From NCBI RefSeq assembly GCF_011317445.1, contig NZ_JAAAPL010000004.1, forward strand, positions 62,001-126,000: a DNA stretch of 64,000 nt, given 5' to 3'. Under the pieces are notes generated by a model. The model had not been told where the DNA came from, did not search any database, and saw only the letters and a list, made by a program, of their open reading frames with translations. Shown in pieces: positions 1 to 9,323 of the stretch. A program made the position numbers and the translations under genes. The DNA is from Chelativorans multitrophicus. GTDB lineage: Bacteria; Pseudomonadota; Alphaproteobacteria; Rhizobiales; Rhizobiaceae. The first letter of the stretch is position 1. Each line of letters begins with the position of its first letter.

Positions 1-768
1 GGCGTTCGCGAATTGACCCTGCTTGGCCAGAATGTGAACGCCTGGCACGGCGAGGGACCGGACGGCCGCGAATGGGGTCTGGGCCGTCTGCTTTTCCGGC
101 TAGCGGAAATCCCGGGCCTTGACCGGCTGCGCTATACAACCAGCCATCCTCGCGACATGGACGAGGAGCTCATTGCCGCCCACCGTGATCTTATTAAGCT
201 GATGCCCTATCTCCACCTGCCGGTGCAGGCGGGGTCGGACCGCATCCTCAAAGCAATGAACCGGAAGCACACCGCCGCCGATTATCTGCGTTTGATTGAA
301 CGCATCCGCGCTGCCCGGCCCGACATTGCCATGTCCGGTGATTTCATTGTCGGCTTTCCGGGCGAGACGGATCGGGATTTCGAGGATACGATGCGCATCG
401 TGCGCGATGTGAACTATGCCCAGGCTTTTTCCTTCAAATATTCGCCGCGGCCGGGAACGCCGGGTGCGGATATGCACGATCAGGTCCCGGACGCGGTGAA
501 GGACGAACGGCTGCAGCGGCTCCAGGCGCTTCTTGCCGAGCAGCAGCGTGCTTTCGGCGAAAGCCTCGTCGGCACGGAGATCGACTTGTTGCTTGAAAAG
601 CCGGGCCGCCAGGCCGGACAGCTTGTGGGCCGATCGCCCTGGCTGCAGCCCGTCATTGTCGAGGAGAATGCGGGGCAGATCGGCGATATCGTCCGTGTGC
701 GGATCACGAGTTCGGGGGGGCATAGCCTCTTTTGTGAGCCGGCAGGAACAGCGAGAGTGGCCCTATGA
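1..768 (+). CDS. miaB: tRNA-2-methylthio-N6-dimethylallyladenosine synthase MiaB, 3' part
   Basis: The reading frame is open from the first base, so the gene is cut by the window edge and only the C-terminal ~255 residues are present. MiaB is a radical-SAM enzyme that adds a methylthio group to i6A37 in tRNAs reading UNN codons. Visible are the second half of the radical-SAM barrel ([38 protein letters not shown]) and a C-terminal TRAM-like RNA-binding domain from about residue 190. The N-terminal domain and the CxxxCxxC cluster motif lie outside the window. It is followed directly by the phoH-like gene, the usual Rhizobiales order. Identification is secure; the first bases are mid-gene, not a start. 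Confidence 0.95.
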   Translation, partial: GVRELTLLGQNVNAWHGEGPDGREWGLGRLLFRLAEIPGLDRLRYTTSHPRDMDEELIAAHRDLIKLMPYLHLPVQAGSDRILKAMNRKHTAADYLRLIERIRAARPDIAMSGDFIVGFPGETDRDFEDTMRIVRDVNYAQAFSFKYSPRPGTPGADMHDQVPDAVKDERLQRLQALLAEQQRAFGESLVGTEIDLLLEKPGRQAGQLVGRSPWLQPVIVEENAGQIGDIVRVRITSSGGHSLFCEPAGTARVAL

Positions 769-790
769 AAGCCAAAAAAGGGGAACGCGT

Positions 791-1837
791 TTGACGGGTG
801 GTCCGGAGCTCAAGCACACGCCCTCTGGGGCGTCCGACATGGCGCACATCGTGCTCACCTTCGACAACAACAAGCTTGCCAGCGCGCTTTACGGCCCCTT
901 TGACGAGAACCTGGCTCGCCTTGAGCAGAAGCTGGGGGTCGATATACGGTCCAAGGGCAACCAGCTTTCCGTAAAGGGAGAATCGACGGCTGCGGAGCAG
1001 GCCCGGCGCGCGCTCGATTACCTCTATGGCCTGGTGCAGGGCGGTGCGGAGCTTTCCGCATCGGAGGTGGATGGTGCGATCCGGCTTGCGCAGGCTGCCG
1101 ACGACCAGTTGAGCCTACCCACTTTGGAAGGCAAGGGAAGGCTCGCCGCCGCGCAGATTTCGACGCGCAAGCGCACCATCAACGCGCGCTCGACGAACCA
1201 GGACGCCTATATGCGCGCCCTGGAGCGTTCGGAGCTTGTCTTTGGCATTGGGCCGGCAGGTACGGGCAAAACCTTCCTTGCTGTTGCCTATGCCGCAATG
1301 CTGCTCGAGCGCGGCATGGTGGACCGGATCGTCCTCTCACGCCCGGCGGTTGAGGCAGGCGAGCGCCTGGGATTTCTGCCTGGCGACTTGCGGGAGAAGG
1401 TCGATCCCTATCTCAGGCCGCTTTATGACGCGCTCTACGAGATGATGCCCGCCGACAAGGTGGAGCGCGCTCTCGCGGCGGACGTCATCGAGATTGCGCC
1501 GCTGGCATTCATGCGCGGCCGGACGCTTTCCAACGCGGTAGTGATTCTGGACGAGGCGCAGAATACCACGCCGATGCAGATGAAAATGTTCTTGACCCGC
1601 CTTGGCGAGAACGGCCGCATGATCGTTACCGGCGATCCAAGCCAGATCGATCTGCCCCCCAACACTAAATCGGGTCTGATCGAGGCGCTGGATATCCTCA
1701 GGGATGTGCCGGGCATTGTTACCGTGCGCTTCAATGAGAAGGACGTGGTGCGCCATCCTCTGGTGGCGGCCATCGTGGAGGCCTATGACAGGCAGCCGCG
1801 TAAAACAACGGAGAGGCGGCGCGAAGGCGATGGTTGA
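791..1837 (+). CDS. PhoH-like ATPase (YbeZ type)
   Basis: A PhoH-family P-loop ATPase that functions with YbeY in 16S rRNA maturation and ribosome quality control. The Walker A motif GPAGTGKT and Walker B motif VILDEAQN are intact, and the N-terminal region resembles the KH-like domain of YbeZ proteins. The frame is open well upstream into miaB. A TTG at 791 has an AAGGGGA-type ribosome site about 7 bases ahead, and an ATG at 839 is the alternative start, giving 348 or 332 residues. The 3' end overlaps ybeY by 8 bases, so the two are translationally linked, as expected for functional partners. The family call is secure; the start is uncertain. Confidence 0.9.
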   Translation: MTGGPELKHTPSGASDMAHIVLTFDNNKLASALYGPFDENLARLEQKLGVDIRSKGNQLSVKGESTAAEQARRALDYLYGLVQGGAELSASEVDGAIRLAQAADDQLSLPTLEGKGRLAAAQISTRKRTINARSTNQDAYMRALERSELVFGIGPAGTGKTFLAVAYAAMLLERGMVDRIVLSRPAVEAGERLGFLPGDLREKVDPYLRPLYDALYEMMPADKVERALAADVIEIAPLAFMRGRTLSNAVVILDEAQNTTPMQMKMFLTRLGENGRMIVTGDPSQIDLPPNTKSGLIEALDILRDVPGIVTVRFNEKDVVRHPLVAAIVEAYDRQPRKTTERRREGDG

Positions 1838-2321
1838 GGGCGAAGCATCTTCGCCGGCTTTCACGATCGACTATGCCGTTGCGACCGGAGACTGGCCAGC
1901 CGAGGATGTGCTGCGCGGCCTTGTCGAACGTGCCGTAACGGCGGCTGCCGCGCGAACCGACGGCCCGCTGCAAGCAAGCCTGAGTGTTCTTTTCACCGAC
2001 GATGCCGAAATGCGGGCGTTGAACGCCCGTTTCCGAGGCAAGGACAAGCCGACGAATGTGCTTTCATTCCCAGCGCCGGATAGCATGGTGCCGCCCGGGA
2101 CGCCGCGTCATTTCGGCGACATAGCTCTTGGCTATGAAACGGTTTCGCGTGAGGCGAAGGAGGAGGGCAAGTCTTTCGAGCATCATCTCACGCATCTCGT
2201 CGTCCATGGCTTTCTACACCTTGCGGGCCATGATCATGAGACGGAAGTGGAAGCCGAGGAAATGGAGCAGCTCGAAAGGGAAATTCTCCAAAGCCTTGCC
2301 ATCGGCGATCCCTACGCTTAA
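1830..2321 (+). CDS. ybeY: rRNA maturation endoribonuclease YbeY
   Basis: 163-residue UPF0054/YbeY metalloprotein. The zinc-binding signature H-x3-H-x5-H is present as HGFLHLAGHDH near residue 120, preceded by the conserved TNVLSFP segment. YbeY processes the 3' end of 16S rRNA and takes part in 70S quality control. The ATG at 1830 was chosen because it places the conserved core at the usual distance, and because it overlaps the end of the phoH-like gene by 8 bases. The frame runs further upstream, but only inside phoH. The gene sits between phoH and corC as in most Proteobacteria. Confidence 0.93.
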   Translation: MVEGEASSPAFTIDYAVATGDWPAEDVLRGLVERAVTAAAARTDGPLQASLSVLFTDDAEMRALNARFRGKDKPTNVLSFPAPDSMVPPGTPRHFGDIALGYETVSREAKEEGKSFEHHLTHLVVHGFLHLAGHDHETEVEAEEMEQLEREILQSLAIGDPYA

Positions 2322-2348
2322 CTTTGCGATAGCAACGATCAAAGGACA

Positions 2349-3410
2349 ATGACTGAAGCTTCTATAATCGCCCCCGGCGGAACGCCGGAGAGTGCGGCTG
2401 CTCCCCCCGAGGAGGGGGAAGAGGGCCCGAGTAGGCCTCCGCAACGCCTGGAAAGCCGCTTATCGCTGTTTCAGCGCATTGCAGGCTTCTTCCGCTCGCG
2501 CAATGGCTCGACGCTGCAAAATGAGCTGGCTGAAGCTCTCGCCCAGCACACAACCGACGCTGCACCGCTCACCGTGGGCGAGCGGGCAATGCTCAACAAC
2601 ATTCTCCGTCTGCGCGAACTTCGCGTAGAGGACGTGATGGTGCCTCGCGCAGATATCGAGGCGGTGGAGATGTCCACCACACTTGGCGATCTTCTTAACC
2701 AGTTCGAGCGTGGCGCACACTCGCGCATGCCGGTCTATGTGGAGACCCTGGATGATCCGCGCGGTATGGTGCACATCCGTGACGTCGTGGCCCATCTGAT
2801 CCGGACAGCGCGGCAGAAAAACGGGCGCGGCCGCAAAGTGCTTCCTGCGAACCCGTCGCTGTTGCTTGGCAATGTGGATCTCGACCGGACCGTGGGCGAG
2901 CTCGAAATCGTACGGCCGCTGCTCTTCGTGCCGCCTTCCATGCTTGCGTCGGACCTGATGGCCCGCATGCAGGCGGCGCGAATACAGATGGCTCTCGTGA
3001 TCGATGAGTATGGCGGCACCGACGGACTCGTGTCTTTGGAGGACATCGTCGAGATGGTCATCGGCGATATCGAAGACGAGCATGACGAAGACGAGCCGAT
3101 GATCGAGAAGACCGGAGACGGCATCTTCGTGGTCGACGCGCGCGCTGAGATTGACGAAGTGGCTCAAGCCATCGGCGAAAGCTTCAGGCCGGGTGAGCAT
3201 GCGGAGGATGTCGACACGATCGGCGGCATGATCTTCAACATATTGGGCCGTGTTCCTGCCCGTGGCGAGGTCGTTCAAGCTGTCCCCGGTTTCGAATTCC
3301 ATGTTCTCGACGCGGATCCGCGCAGGGTGAAGCGGGTGCGCATCATACAAGGGCGCACCGCGGAGCGGCGTCGCCGTATTCTCAAGGCGCCGGAGAGTTC
3401 GGTCGAGTAG
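2349..3410 (+). CDS. CorC/TlyC-type CBS-domain protein
   Basis: 353-residue protein with a tandem CBS pair (about residues 85-215; MVPRADIEAVE, VIDEYGGTDGLVSLEDIVE) followed by a CorC_HlyC domain (about 230-310) and a basic tail. It has no transmembrane DUF21 segment, so it is the soluble CorC type linked in enterobacteria to magnesium/cobalt efflux and in pathogens loosely called hemolysin C. The ATG is preceded by AAAGGACA. In other Rhizobiales it is immediately followed by lnt; here lnt is missing and a long gene-free stretch follows. Its exact biochemical role is unclear. Confidence 0.9.
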   Translation: MTEASIIAPGGTPESAAAPPEEGEEGPSRPPQRLESRLSLFQRIAGFFRSRNGSTLQNELAEALAQHTTDAAPLTVGERAMLNNILRLRELRVEDVMVPRADIEAVEMSTTLGDLLNQFERGAHSRMPVYVETLDDPRGMVHIRDVVAHLIRTARQKNGRGRKVLPANPSLLLGNVDLDRTVGELEIVRPLLFVPPSMLASDLMARMQAARIQMALVIDEYGGTDGLVSLEDIVEMVIGDIEDEHDEDEPMIEKTGDGIFVVDARAEIDEVAQAIGESFRPGEHAEDVDTIGGMIFNILGRVPARGEVVQAVPGFEFHVLDADPRRVKRVRIIQGRTAERRRRILKAPESSVE

Positions 3411-4027
3411 GCGCCGGCCTCCAACTCCGAAGTCTTGCACTCGTCAAAACGGCATGTTGTTCTTGCGGCAGATTGCCGCACGACCACGCAGATACTGCCG
3501 GGTAGGCTCGTCGCTTGCGCCAATGCTCGATCAGTCACACTGGGCGCGGGTGGCGGATCCGTCGACGTGTATAACGCTTGTTAAAAAATGTTGATCACGT
3601 CGGCGATACGCTATTCCGACTCGGCTCGATGAGTTTGCGTTTCGCGCTCAGCCATCCGCCGGGGCTCCTATTGCCCTTGTGGCGCAAGTGCTACTAACAC
3701 CCTTCTTAGTTACTCATTGTTACGCCATGTGTAGAAAAAGCTCCGGCGGAGCCGGAGGGGGCCGCCTATAGTTCGCCGTAGTCTTCAGTTTTCTGGCGGG
3801 GCCAAAGTTGGGAAAAACCTAACCCAAGGCCTTACATTTTTGATAGTTTAGGATATTGCCTGTAACGTTAAGCATAAGCGTGGCAGGTTCAGCCGTCGAA
3901 TTGACATCGGCTAAGTAGCTTACGCATATGCAAATGCCGACTATTCGCGCAATGCCGGAGACCCGGCTGAGGGGGGCGTGAACCTCGTCGGTTCCTGTGT
4001 CAGTTATCCCGAGCGGCGAGGGATTGA
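3411..4027. other. 617-bp gene-free gap where lnt is expected
   Basis: No credible gene was found on either strand. The part from about 3570 is visibly more A/T-rich than the flanking genes. A perfect 7-bp hairpin lies at 3464-3480 (TGCGGCA/TGCCGCA), just past corC. A second hairpin at 3741-3757 is followed on the minus strand by a T-run. The last ~200 bases presumably carry the promoter of the XRE regulator. In related genomes known to me, apolipoprotein N-acyltransferase (lnt, about 1.6 kb) occupies this position. I could not recognise an lnt remnant by eye. Confidence 0.6.
3734..3757 (-). terminator. Rho-independent terminator, minus strand
   Basis: Read on the minus strand, CTCCGGC-TCC-GCCGGAG forms a perfect 7-bp GC-rich stem and is followed by CTTTTTC. 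No minus-strand gene lies upstream of it within the gap, so it would end an unannotated transcript running antisense to the regulator promoter. It may instead be a remnant of lost sequence. Confidence 0.55.
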
Positions 4028-4450
4028 ATGAATACCAACGATAAGAAGAGGCCGAACCCAATTGATGTTCATGTCGGTAGTAGAATCAGACTCCGCAGGA
4101 ACATGCTGGGAATCAGCCAAGAAAAGCTGGGCGAAAGCCTGGGCATTACATTCCAGCAAATTCAGAAATACGAAAAAGGAACAAACCGCGTAGGAGCGAG
4201 CCGGCTACAGGCGATCGCCTCCATTCTTAATGCGCCGGTTTCTTTTTTCTTTGAAGGCGCTCCAAACGAGGACGGGGACCCAGTTGCTGGACTTGCCGAG
4301 GAGGGAACACCTTATGTGGGTGATTTCCTGAGCAGCTCGGAAGGCATTCAGCTCAATCGCGCCTTTGTCAGGATTACGGATCCGAAGGTTCGCCGTCGGG
4401 TTCTCGATCTTGTCAAGGCTCTTGCGACCGACGGTACCGCACCGGATTAA
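4028..4450 (+). CDS. XRE-family helix-turn-helix regulator
   Basis: 140-residue protein with an N-terminal Cro/C1-type HTH (about residues 12-66; SRIRLRRNMLGISQEKLGESLGITFQQIQKYEKGTNR) and a short C-terminal tail. This regulator lies immediately upstream of metK across Rhizobiales. Its targets are not evident from sequence. The ATG at 4028 is preceded by GAGGG. A terminator-like hairpin separates it from metK. Confidence 0.9.
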   Translation: MNTNDKKRPNPIDVHVGSRIRLRRNMLGISQEKLGESLGITFQQIQKYEKGTNRVGASRLQAIASILNAPVSFFFEGAPNEDGDPVAGLAEEGTPYVGDFLSSSEGIQLNRAFVRITDPKVRRRVLDLVKALATDGTAPD

Positions 4451-4503
4451 ATCAAGTTTTCTTGACCGGCTCACTGGCGGTGGCTAACTAGATGCTGCCA
4501 GTT

Positions 4504-4526
4504 GCCGGTATTATGCGCCGGCTTTT
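4504..4526 (+). terminator. Terminator/attenuator-like hairpin before metK
   Basis: GCCGG (4504-4508) pairs with CCGGC (4518-4522) and TTTT follows. The hairpin ends only 16 bases before the metK start and abuts its ribosome site GAGGGG (4531-4536). It may simply end the XRE transcript, or it may condition read-through into metK. The short stem keeps confidence low. Confidence 0.4.
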
Positions 4527-4542
4527 CTCAGAGGGGTTACCC

Positions 4543-5823
4543 GTGGCGCGCAGAAGCTATCTCTTTACAAGTGAATCTGTTTCCGAAGGCCATCCGGACA
4601 AGGTCTGCGACCGGATTTCGGACGAGATCGTCGATCTGGTCTATCGCGAAGCAAAGAAGGAAGGCATGGATCCCTGGAAGGTGCGCGTGGCCTGCGAAAC
4701 GCTTGCCACCACCAACCGGGTCGTCATCGCAGGCGAGGTGCGCGTCCCCGACAGCCTCCTCAAGCGAGACAAGGAAGGCGATATTCTCAAGGATAGCCGC
4801 GGGCATCCTGCGATCAATCCTTCAAAGTTTCGTGCGGCAGCGCGCCGCGCGATACGCGCCATCGGATATGAGCAGGACGGGTTTCACTGGAAGACGGTGA
4901 AAATCGATGTGCTGCTTCATGCCCAGTCGCCCGATATCGGCCAGGGCGTCGACAGCGCCGCGGATCGGCAGGGCGAGGAAGGAGCCGGCGACCAGGGCAT
5001 CATGTTCGGCTATGCCTGCCGTGAAACGCCCGATCTCATGCCGGCGCCGATCTATTATTCCCATCGCATTCTGCACACGCTTGCGGAAGCCCGCAAGGAG
5101 GGCCAGGGCGATGTGGCGAAACTCGGCCCCGATGCCAAAAGCCAGGTGACCGTCCGATATGTGGACGGCAAACCTGCCGCGGTGACCGAGATCGTGCTTT
5201 CCACCCAGCATCTCGACCCGAATTGGGACAGCAAGAAGGTCCGCCAGGTGGTCGAGCCTTACATACGCAAGGCGCTGGCGGATGGCGGCCTGACGATCGC
5301 CGACGACTGCCGTTGGTACATCAACCCTACCGGCAAATTCGTCATCGGAGGACCGGATGGCGATGCGGGTCTTACCGGCCGTAAGATCATCGTCGACACC
5401 TATGGCGGGGCAGCCCCTCACGGCGGCGGCGCCTTCTCAGGCAAGGACACGACCAAGGTTGACCGCTCGGCGGCCTATGCTGCGCGCTATCTTGCGAAGA
5501 ATGTGGTGGCCGCTGGGCTTGCCGATCGCTGCACGATCCAGCTCTCCTATGCGATCGGCGTGGCACAGCCGCTGTCCATTTATGTGGATCTGCACGGCAC
5601 AGGGCGCGTTTCGGAGGAGGAGGTGGAACTCGCCATCCGCCAAGTCATGGATTTGTCGCCTTCCGGTATTCGCCGCCATCTCGATCTCAACAAGCCGATC
5701 TATGCGAAAACCTCGGCCTATGGTCACTTCGGCCGCAAGCCTGGTGGGCGTGACGGCTCTTTCTCATGGGAGCGTCTGGATCTGGTGAAGGCGTTAAAAC
5801 AGGCCATGGCTGCCGCCGCATAG
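4543..5823 (+). CDS. metK: S-adenosylmethionine synthetase
   Basis: 426-residue methionine adenosyltransferase making SAM from methionine and ATP. The N-terminus [19 protein letters not shown], the [11 protein letters not shown] loop and [16 protein letters not shown] are all intact. It is longer than the 384-residue E. coli enzyme because of the insertions usual in alphaproteobacteria (for example KEGMDPWK and [13 protein letters not shown]). A GTG at 4543 was chosen: GAGGGG lies about 6 bases ahead and the homologous N-terminus begins there. The in-frame ATG at 4492 would add 17 residues reading through the hairpin. trmB follows after 9 bases. Confidence 0.96.
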   Translation: MARRSYLFTSESVSEGHPDKVCDRISDEIVDLVYREAKKEGMDPWKVRVACETLATTNRVVIAGEVRVPDSLLKRDKEGDILKDSRGHPAINPSKFRAAARRAIRAIGYEQDGFHWKTVKIDVLLHAQSPDIGQGVDSAADRQGEEGAGDQGIMFGYACRETPDLMPAPIYYSHRILHTLAEARKEGQGDVAKLGPDAKSQVTVRYVDGKPAAVTEIVLSTQHLDPNWDSKKVRQVVEPYIRKALADGGLTIADDCRWYINPTGKFVIGGPDGDAGLTGRKIIVDTYGGAAPHGGGAFSGKDTTKVDRSAAYAARYLAKNVVAAGLADRCTIQLSYAIGVAQPLSIYVDLHGTGRVSEEEVELAIRQVMDLSPSGIRRHLDLNKPIYAKTSAYGHFGRKPGGRDGSFSWERLDLVKALKQAMAAAA

Positions 5824-5832
5824 GCAAAGCTA

Positions 5833-6531
5833 ATGGCCGAACGCCATCCCGAACGATCTACAGAAGCATTCTTCGGACGCAGGCGCGGAAAGCGCTTGCG
5901 TTCGCAGCAAACGGCCGCGGTCGAGAAGCTGCTTCCCCGCCTCAAACTCGATCTGAGTTCCCCGGCTCCAGCCGCGCTCGACAGCCTGTTTGGCAAGCCA
6001 CTGCGTGAAATACGGCTTGAAATCGGTTTCGGCGGAGGCGAGCACCTGCTCAATGAAATCCGGCGTCATCCTGATGTCGGTTTCATCGGCGTGGAGCCGT
6101 TCGTCAACGGTATGGCCAAGCTGGTCGCCGCGCTCGAAGGAGAGGCGCCGCCCAATTTGCGTCTTTATGATGATGATGCAACGAAGCTTCTTGATTGGCT
6201 GCCGGACAGCGCGATCTCGCGAATCGATCTTTTTTATCCGGATCCCTGGCCGAAAAAGCGCCACTGGAAGAGGCGCTTCGTCAATAAGGCCAATCTTGAC
6301 CGCTTTGCCCGTGTATTGTGCGTGGACGGGCAGTTCCGCTTCGCCTCAGACATAGAGGGTTATGTCAACTGGACGCTGCTCGCTTGCCGTGCCCATCCGG
6401 ACTTCAGGTGGGTCGCGAAAAGCGCGGAAGACTGGCGGCACCCGTATGAGGGATGGCCGGGAACGCGCTACGAGGCGAAAGCCATGCGCGAAGGCCGGCA
6501 TCCCGCTTACCTGACATTTGTCCGCGTCTAG
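5833..6531 (+). CDS. trmB: tRNA (guanine-N7-)-methyltransferase
   Basis: 232-residue class I SAM methyltransferase that forms m7G46 in tRNA. The motifs [14 protein letters not shown] (SAM loop), [13 protein letters not shown] and [16 protein letters not shown] (family signature) are present. It starts 9 bases after metK, so the SAM producer and consumer are cotranscribed. Confidence 0.95.
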   Translation: MAERHPERSTEAFFGRRRGKRLRSQQTAAVEKLLPRLKLDLSSPAPAALDSLFGKPLREIRLEIGFGGGEHLLNEIRRHPDVGFIGVEPFVNGMAKLVAALEGEAPPNLRLYDDDATKLLDWLPDSAISRIDLFYPDPWPKKRHWKRRFVNKANLDRFARVLCVDGQFRFASDIEGYVNWTLLACRAHPDFRWVAKSAEDWRHPYEGWPGTRYEAKAMREGRHPAYLTFVRV

Positions 6532-6609
6532 ATCGTTTCAGCGACTAGAAGAAACGCTGAGCTGAGCCAAACCCTAAGGTTCTACCCAATTCCGGCGTGC
6601 CGGGATGCT

Positions 6610-6774
6610 CTAGAGCAACGTGATCTCCCGGAAGCGATCGGGATCGATGCCAAGCCTGACAAGATCGGCCGACCTGGGCTGTGCCCGGTTGCGGACGGCA
6701 TTCGACACTCTCATGGCGCTGTCGACCATCCCGAAAAAGCTGCTAATTCCGCTGATAAAGGTGCGCTTACGCAT
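6610..6774 (-). CDS. Small conserved-type hypothetical protein
   Basis: 54-residue reading frame starting MRKRTFISGISSFFGM and ending in a leucine/aspartate-rich DLVRLGIDPDRFREITL segment. The tail loosely resembles DUF1127-type small proteins (LxxLGIxxxxF). The ATG at 6774 is preceded on the minus strand by GGAG at 6-base spacing, the best support for translation. It lies alone between trmB and the rimP operon on the opposite strand. The frame stays open 102 bases further upstream, but the internal ATG has the ribosome site. Function unknown. Confidence 0.55.
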   Translation of the reverse strand: MRKRTFISGISSFFGMVDSAMRVSNAVRNRAQPRSADLVRLGIDPDRFREITLL

Positions 6775-6937
6775 TTTAGTCTCCAGCCATTGTCTGCCGA
6801 GGAAATAAGATGGCCGAAGACCGCGAGCTAGGGCCTTTTGTGCAACGCACCCATGCGTTTTTGTGCATTGCAACAATGATGCCTGCTTACCCGCGCTTGA
6901 ATACCGCCGCCGTCTTAGCTATATCGAGGAGAAATTC

Positions 6938-7012
6938 TTGGTCACTATGACGAAGAGTGGGTCCTTCCGGTCCCGCTCTTTTTTGTTACCGCTGACCGCC
7001 AGAGGCTTGTAA
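6938..7012 (+). CDS. Candidate 24-codon leader ORF of the rimP-nusA-infB operon
   Basis: TTG at 6938 is preceded by GAGGAG at 6-base spacing and opens a frame that can also start at ATG 6947. The frame reads straight through the terminator hairpin at 6953-6984 and stops with TAA at 7010-7012, three bases before the rimP ATG and in the same frame. A ribosome on it would cover the hairpin, so it could act as an attenuation control peptide. It could also be fortuitous. No homologue is known to me. Confidence 0.35.
   Translation: MVTMTKSGSFRSRSFLLPLTARGL
6953..6984 (+). terminator. Intrinsic terminator/attenuator in the rimP leader
   Basis: AAGAGTGGGTCC pairs with GGTCCCGCTCTT around a TTCC loop (one G-T pair, one T-T mismatch), followed by a run of six T overlapping the stem end. 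It lies 31 bases before the rimP start, with no + strand gene ending upstream other than trmB 420 bases away. That placement suggests control of the nusA operon rather than ordinary termination. Confidence 0.7.
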
Positions 7013-7015
7013 CCT

Positions 7016-7678
7016 ATGCAGGACGATCGCATCATTCGAGAAACCGGCGCTGCCGCCCGCGTTGCGGCCATTGTCATGCCGGTGCTCGATGCGCTCGGGT
7101 ACAGGCTGGTGCGGGTGCGCCTTTCTGCTCAGGACGGGCTGACGCTGCAGATCATGGCTGAACGTCCCGACGGGACCATGACTGTCGACGATTGCGAGGA
7201 GGTCAGTCGGGCGGTTTCGCCGGCGCTGGACGTTGAGGATCCGATTGATAGCGCCTATCAGCTGGAGATCTCCTCTCCCGGAATTGACCGGCCGTTGGTG
7301 CGCCTGAGCGATTTTCAGGCGGCGCTGGGTCATCTGGCCAAGGTCGAGACATCGGTGATGGTCGACGGGCGCAAGCGGTTCCGAGGTCAAATCGTCGGCT
7401 GCACAGGTGAAACGCTGACGATTGAACGGGACAAGGTCGCCGAGGGCGAAGCGCCGCTTGCGGAGATTCCGCTCGATGCAATCAGCGATGCGAAGCTGGT
7501 GTTGACGGACGCGCTTATTCGCGAGGCGCTGAAGAAGGACAAGGAAGAAAGGCGGCAGCGCAAGAAGGCTCGCCGCCGTGGTGAAAAGGGCGGCGTCGGG
7601 GACGACGGCACCGCAGGCGAGGAACAACCGGATTCGGCGAGAGAGGGTCCGGCCCGCTCCGCAAGTGAAGGAGAATGA
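7016..7678 (+). CDS. rimP: Ribosome maturation factor RimP
   Basis: 220-residue RimP, which acts in 30S subunit maturation. The N-terminal domain ([33 protein letters not shown]) and the signature [14 protein letters not shown] near residue 85 are clear. The C-terminal ~45 residues form a charged, K/R-rich then acidic extension typical of alphaproteobacteria. It is the first gene of the rimP-nusA-ylxR-infB operon, and its stop codon precedes the nusA start by two bases. Confidence 0.95.
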   Translation: MQDDRIIRETGAAARVAAIVMPVLDALGYRLVRVRLSAQDGLTLQIMAERPDGTMTVDDCEEVSRAVSPALDVEDPIDSAYQLEISSPGIDRPLVRLSDFQAALGHLAKVETSVMVDGRKRFRGQIVGCTGETLTIERDKVAEGEAPLAEIPLDAISDAKLVLTDALIREALKKDKEERRQRKKARRRGEKGGVGDDGTAGEEQPDSAREGPARSASEGE

Positions 7679-7680
7679 AC

Positions 7681-9285
7681 ATGGCTGTCAGTGCAAACAG
7701 GCTGGAGCTCTTGCAGATCGCTGATGCGGTGGCTCGCGAGAAATCGATCGACAAGACGATCGTAATTCAGGCGATGGCGGATGCTATCCAGAAGGCCGCT
7801 CGCTCGCGCTATGGCCAGGAAACCAACATCCGCGCGGACATCAACGCTCAAACGGGCGAGATGAAGCTGCAAAGGCTGATGGAAGTTGTCGAGAATGTGG
7901 AAGAACCCGCACGGCAGATTTCCATTGTAGACGCGCGCACGCGCAATCCGGATGCGCAGGCTGGCGATTTTATCGCGGAGCAGCTTCCGCCGATGGATTT
8001 CGGCCGTATCGCTGCGCAGTCGGCCAAACAGGTGATCGTTCAGAAAGTGCGCGAGGCCGAGCGCGACCGGCAGTATGAGGAATATAAGGATCGCGTAGGC
8101 GAGATCGTCAACGGCACGGTCAAGCGCGTGGAATATGGGAACGTGATTGTGGATCTTGGCCGCGGCGAGGGCATTATCCGCCGTGACGAATTGATCCCGC
8201 GCGAGTCTTTCAAATATGGCGATCGCGTTCGTGCCTATGTCTATGACGTGCGTCGCGAGCAGCGGGGCCCGCAGATCTTTCTTTCCCGCACCCATCCGCA
8301 ATTCATGGCGAAGCTCTTCACCATGGAGGTGCCGGAGATTTATGACGGGATCATCGAGATCAAATCGGTGGCCCGCGATCCGGGCAGCCGCGCCAAGATT
8401 GCGGTGATCAGCCACGATTCCTCGATCGACCCGGTCGGCGCCTGCGTGGGTATGCGCGGGTCCAGGGTTCAGGCCGTGGTGGCCGAGCTCCAGGGGGAGA
8501 AGATCGACATCATTCCCTGGAACGAGAACGCGGCGAGCTTCATCGTCAATGCGCTTCAGCCGGCGGAAGTCTCGAAAGTCGTGCTCGACGAAGACGCCGA
8601 GCGCATCGAGGTGGTTGTTCCCGACGACCAGCTTTCCCTTGCCATTGGACGTCGCGGCCAGAACGTGCGGCTTGCCTCCCAGCTCACCGGCTGGGACATC
8701 GACATCCTGACGGAGGAAGAGGAGTCTCAGCGCCGGCAGAAAGAGTTCACCGAACGCTCGAACCTCTTTATGGACGCTCTCAACGTCGATGAAATGGTCG
8801 GCCAGGTGCTGGCGTCCGAAGGGTTCACCAGCGTCGAGGAAATCGCCTATGTGGACGCGGACGAAATCTCTTCTATCGACGGCTTCGACGAGGATACGGC
8901 CGAGGAGATTCAGGCGCGTGCCCGGGAATATCTCGAGCGCATCGAGGCTGAACGGGATGCCAAGCGCAGAGAACTCGGTGTCTCCGACGATCTGCGCGAA
9001 ATTCCTGGCATGACCACTGCAATGATGGTCAAGCTCGGCGAGGACGGCGTAAAAACCATAGAGGATTTCGCGGGCTATGCGGTTGACGACCTCGTAGGCT
9101 GGAGGGAGCGCAAGGACGGTGAGAACAAGTTCTTCCCGGGCGTCTTTTCAGATCTCGACCTCAGCCGCGCCGAGGCGGAACAGATGGTGGTCGCAGCTCG
9201 TCTGAAGATGGGCTGGATCAGCGAAGATGACCTGCAGTCGGAAGCCGAGGAAGAAACCGAGGAAACCCAGCCGATGGAAGGCTGA
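7681..9285 (+). CDS. nusA: Transcription termination/antitermination factor NusA
   Basis: 534-residue NusA: N-terminal RNA polymerase-binding domain (about 1-130), S1 domain (about 135-200; [21 protein letters not shown]), two KH domains (about 205-345; [41 protein letters not shown]) and a C-terminal helix-hairpin-helix pair. The ATG at 7681 is preferred over 7675 because AAGGAG lies 7 bases ahead of it, and rhizobial NusA proteins begin [12 protein letters not shown]. NusA modulates pausing and termination and may autoregulate this operon through its leader. Confidence 0.96.
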   Translation: MAVSANRLELLQIADAVAREKSIDKTIVIQAMADAIQKAARSRYGQETNIRADINAQTGEMKLQRLMEVVENVEEPARQISIVDARTRNPDAQAGDFIAEQLPPMDFGRIAAQSAKQVIVQKVREAERDRQYEEYKDRVGEIVNGTVKRVEYGNVIVDLGRGEGIIRRDELIPRESFKYGDRVRAYVYDVRREQRGPQIFLSRTHPQFMAKLFTMEVPEIYDGIIEIKSVARDPGSRAKIAVISHDSSIDPVGACVGMRGSRVQAVVAELQGEKIDIIPWNENAASFIVNALQPAEVSKVVLDEDAERIEVVVPDDQLSLAIGRRGQNVRLASQLTGWDIDILTEEEESQRRQKEFTERSNLFMDALNVDEMVGQVLASEGFTSVEEIAYVDADEISSIDGFDEDTAEEIQARAREYLERIEAERDAKRRELGVSDDLREIPGMTTAMMVKLGEDGVKTIEDFAGYAVDDLVGWRERKDGENKFFPGVFSDLDLSRAEAEQMVVAARLKMGWISEDDLQSEAEEETEETQPMEG

Positions 9286-9323
9286 TATGCAGGTTCGCTC
9301 GCTCAAGGGTCTTGTGAAACGCG

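Noticed and set aside
3819-4061. 80-codon minus-strand frame in the lnt gap
   Set aside because: No ribosome site, odd composition, and it overlaps the start of the XRE gene antisense.
4451-4542. SAM-type riboswitch before metK
   Set aside because: The interval is under 95 bases and shows only one short stem. No SAM-II or SAM/SAH consensus was recognised.
6532-6609. Terminator after trmB
   Set aside because: Two overlapping short inverted repeats (CGTTTC/GAAACG and TCAGCG/CGCTGA) exist but no T-run follows, so a terminator call was not made.
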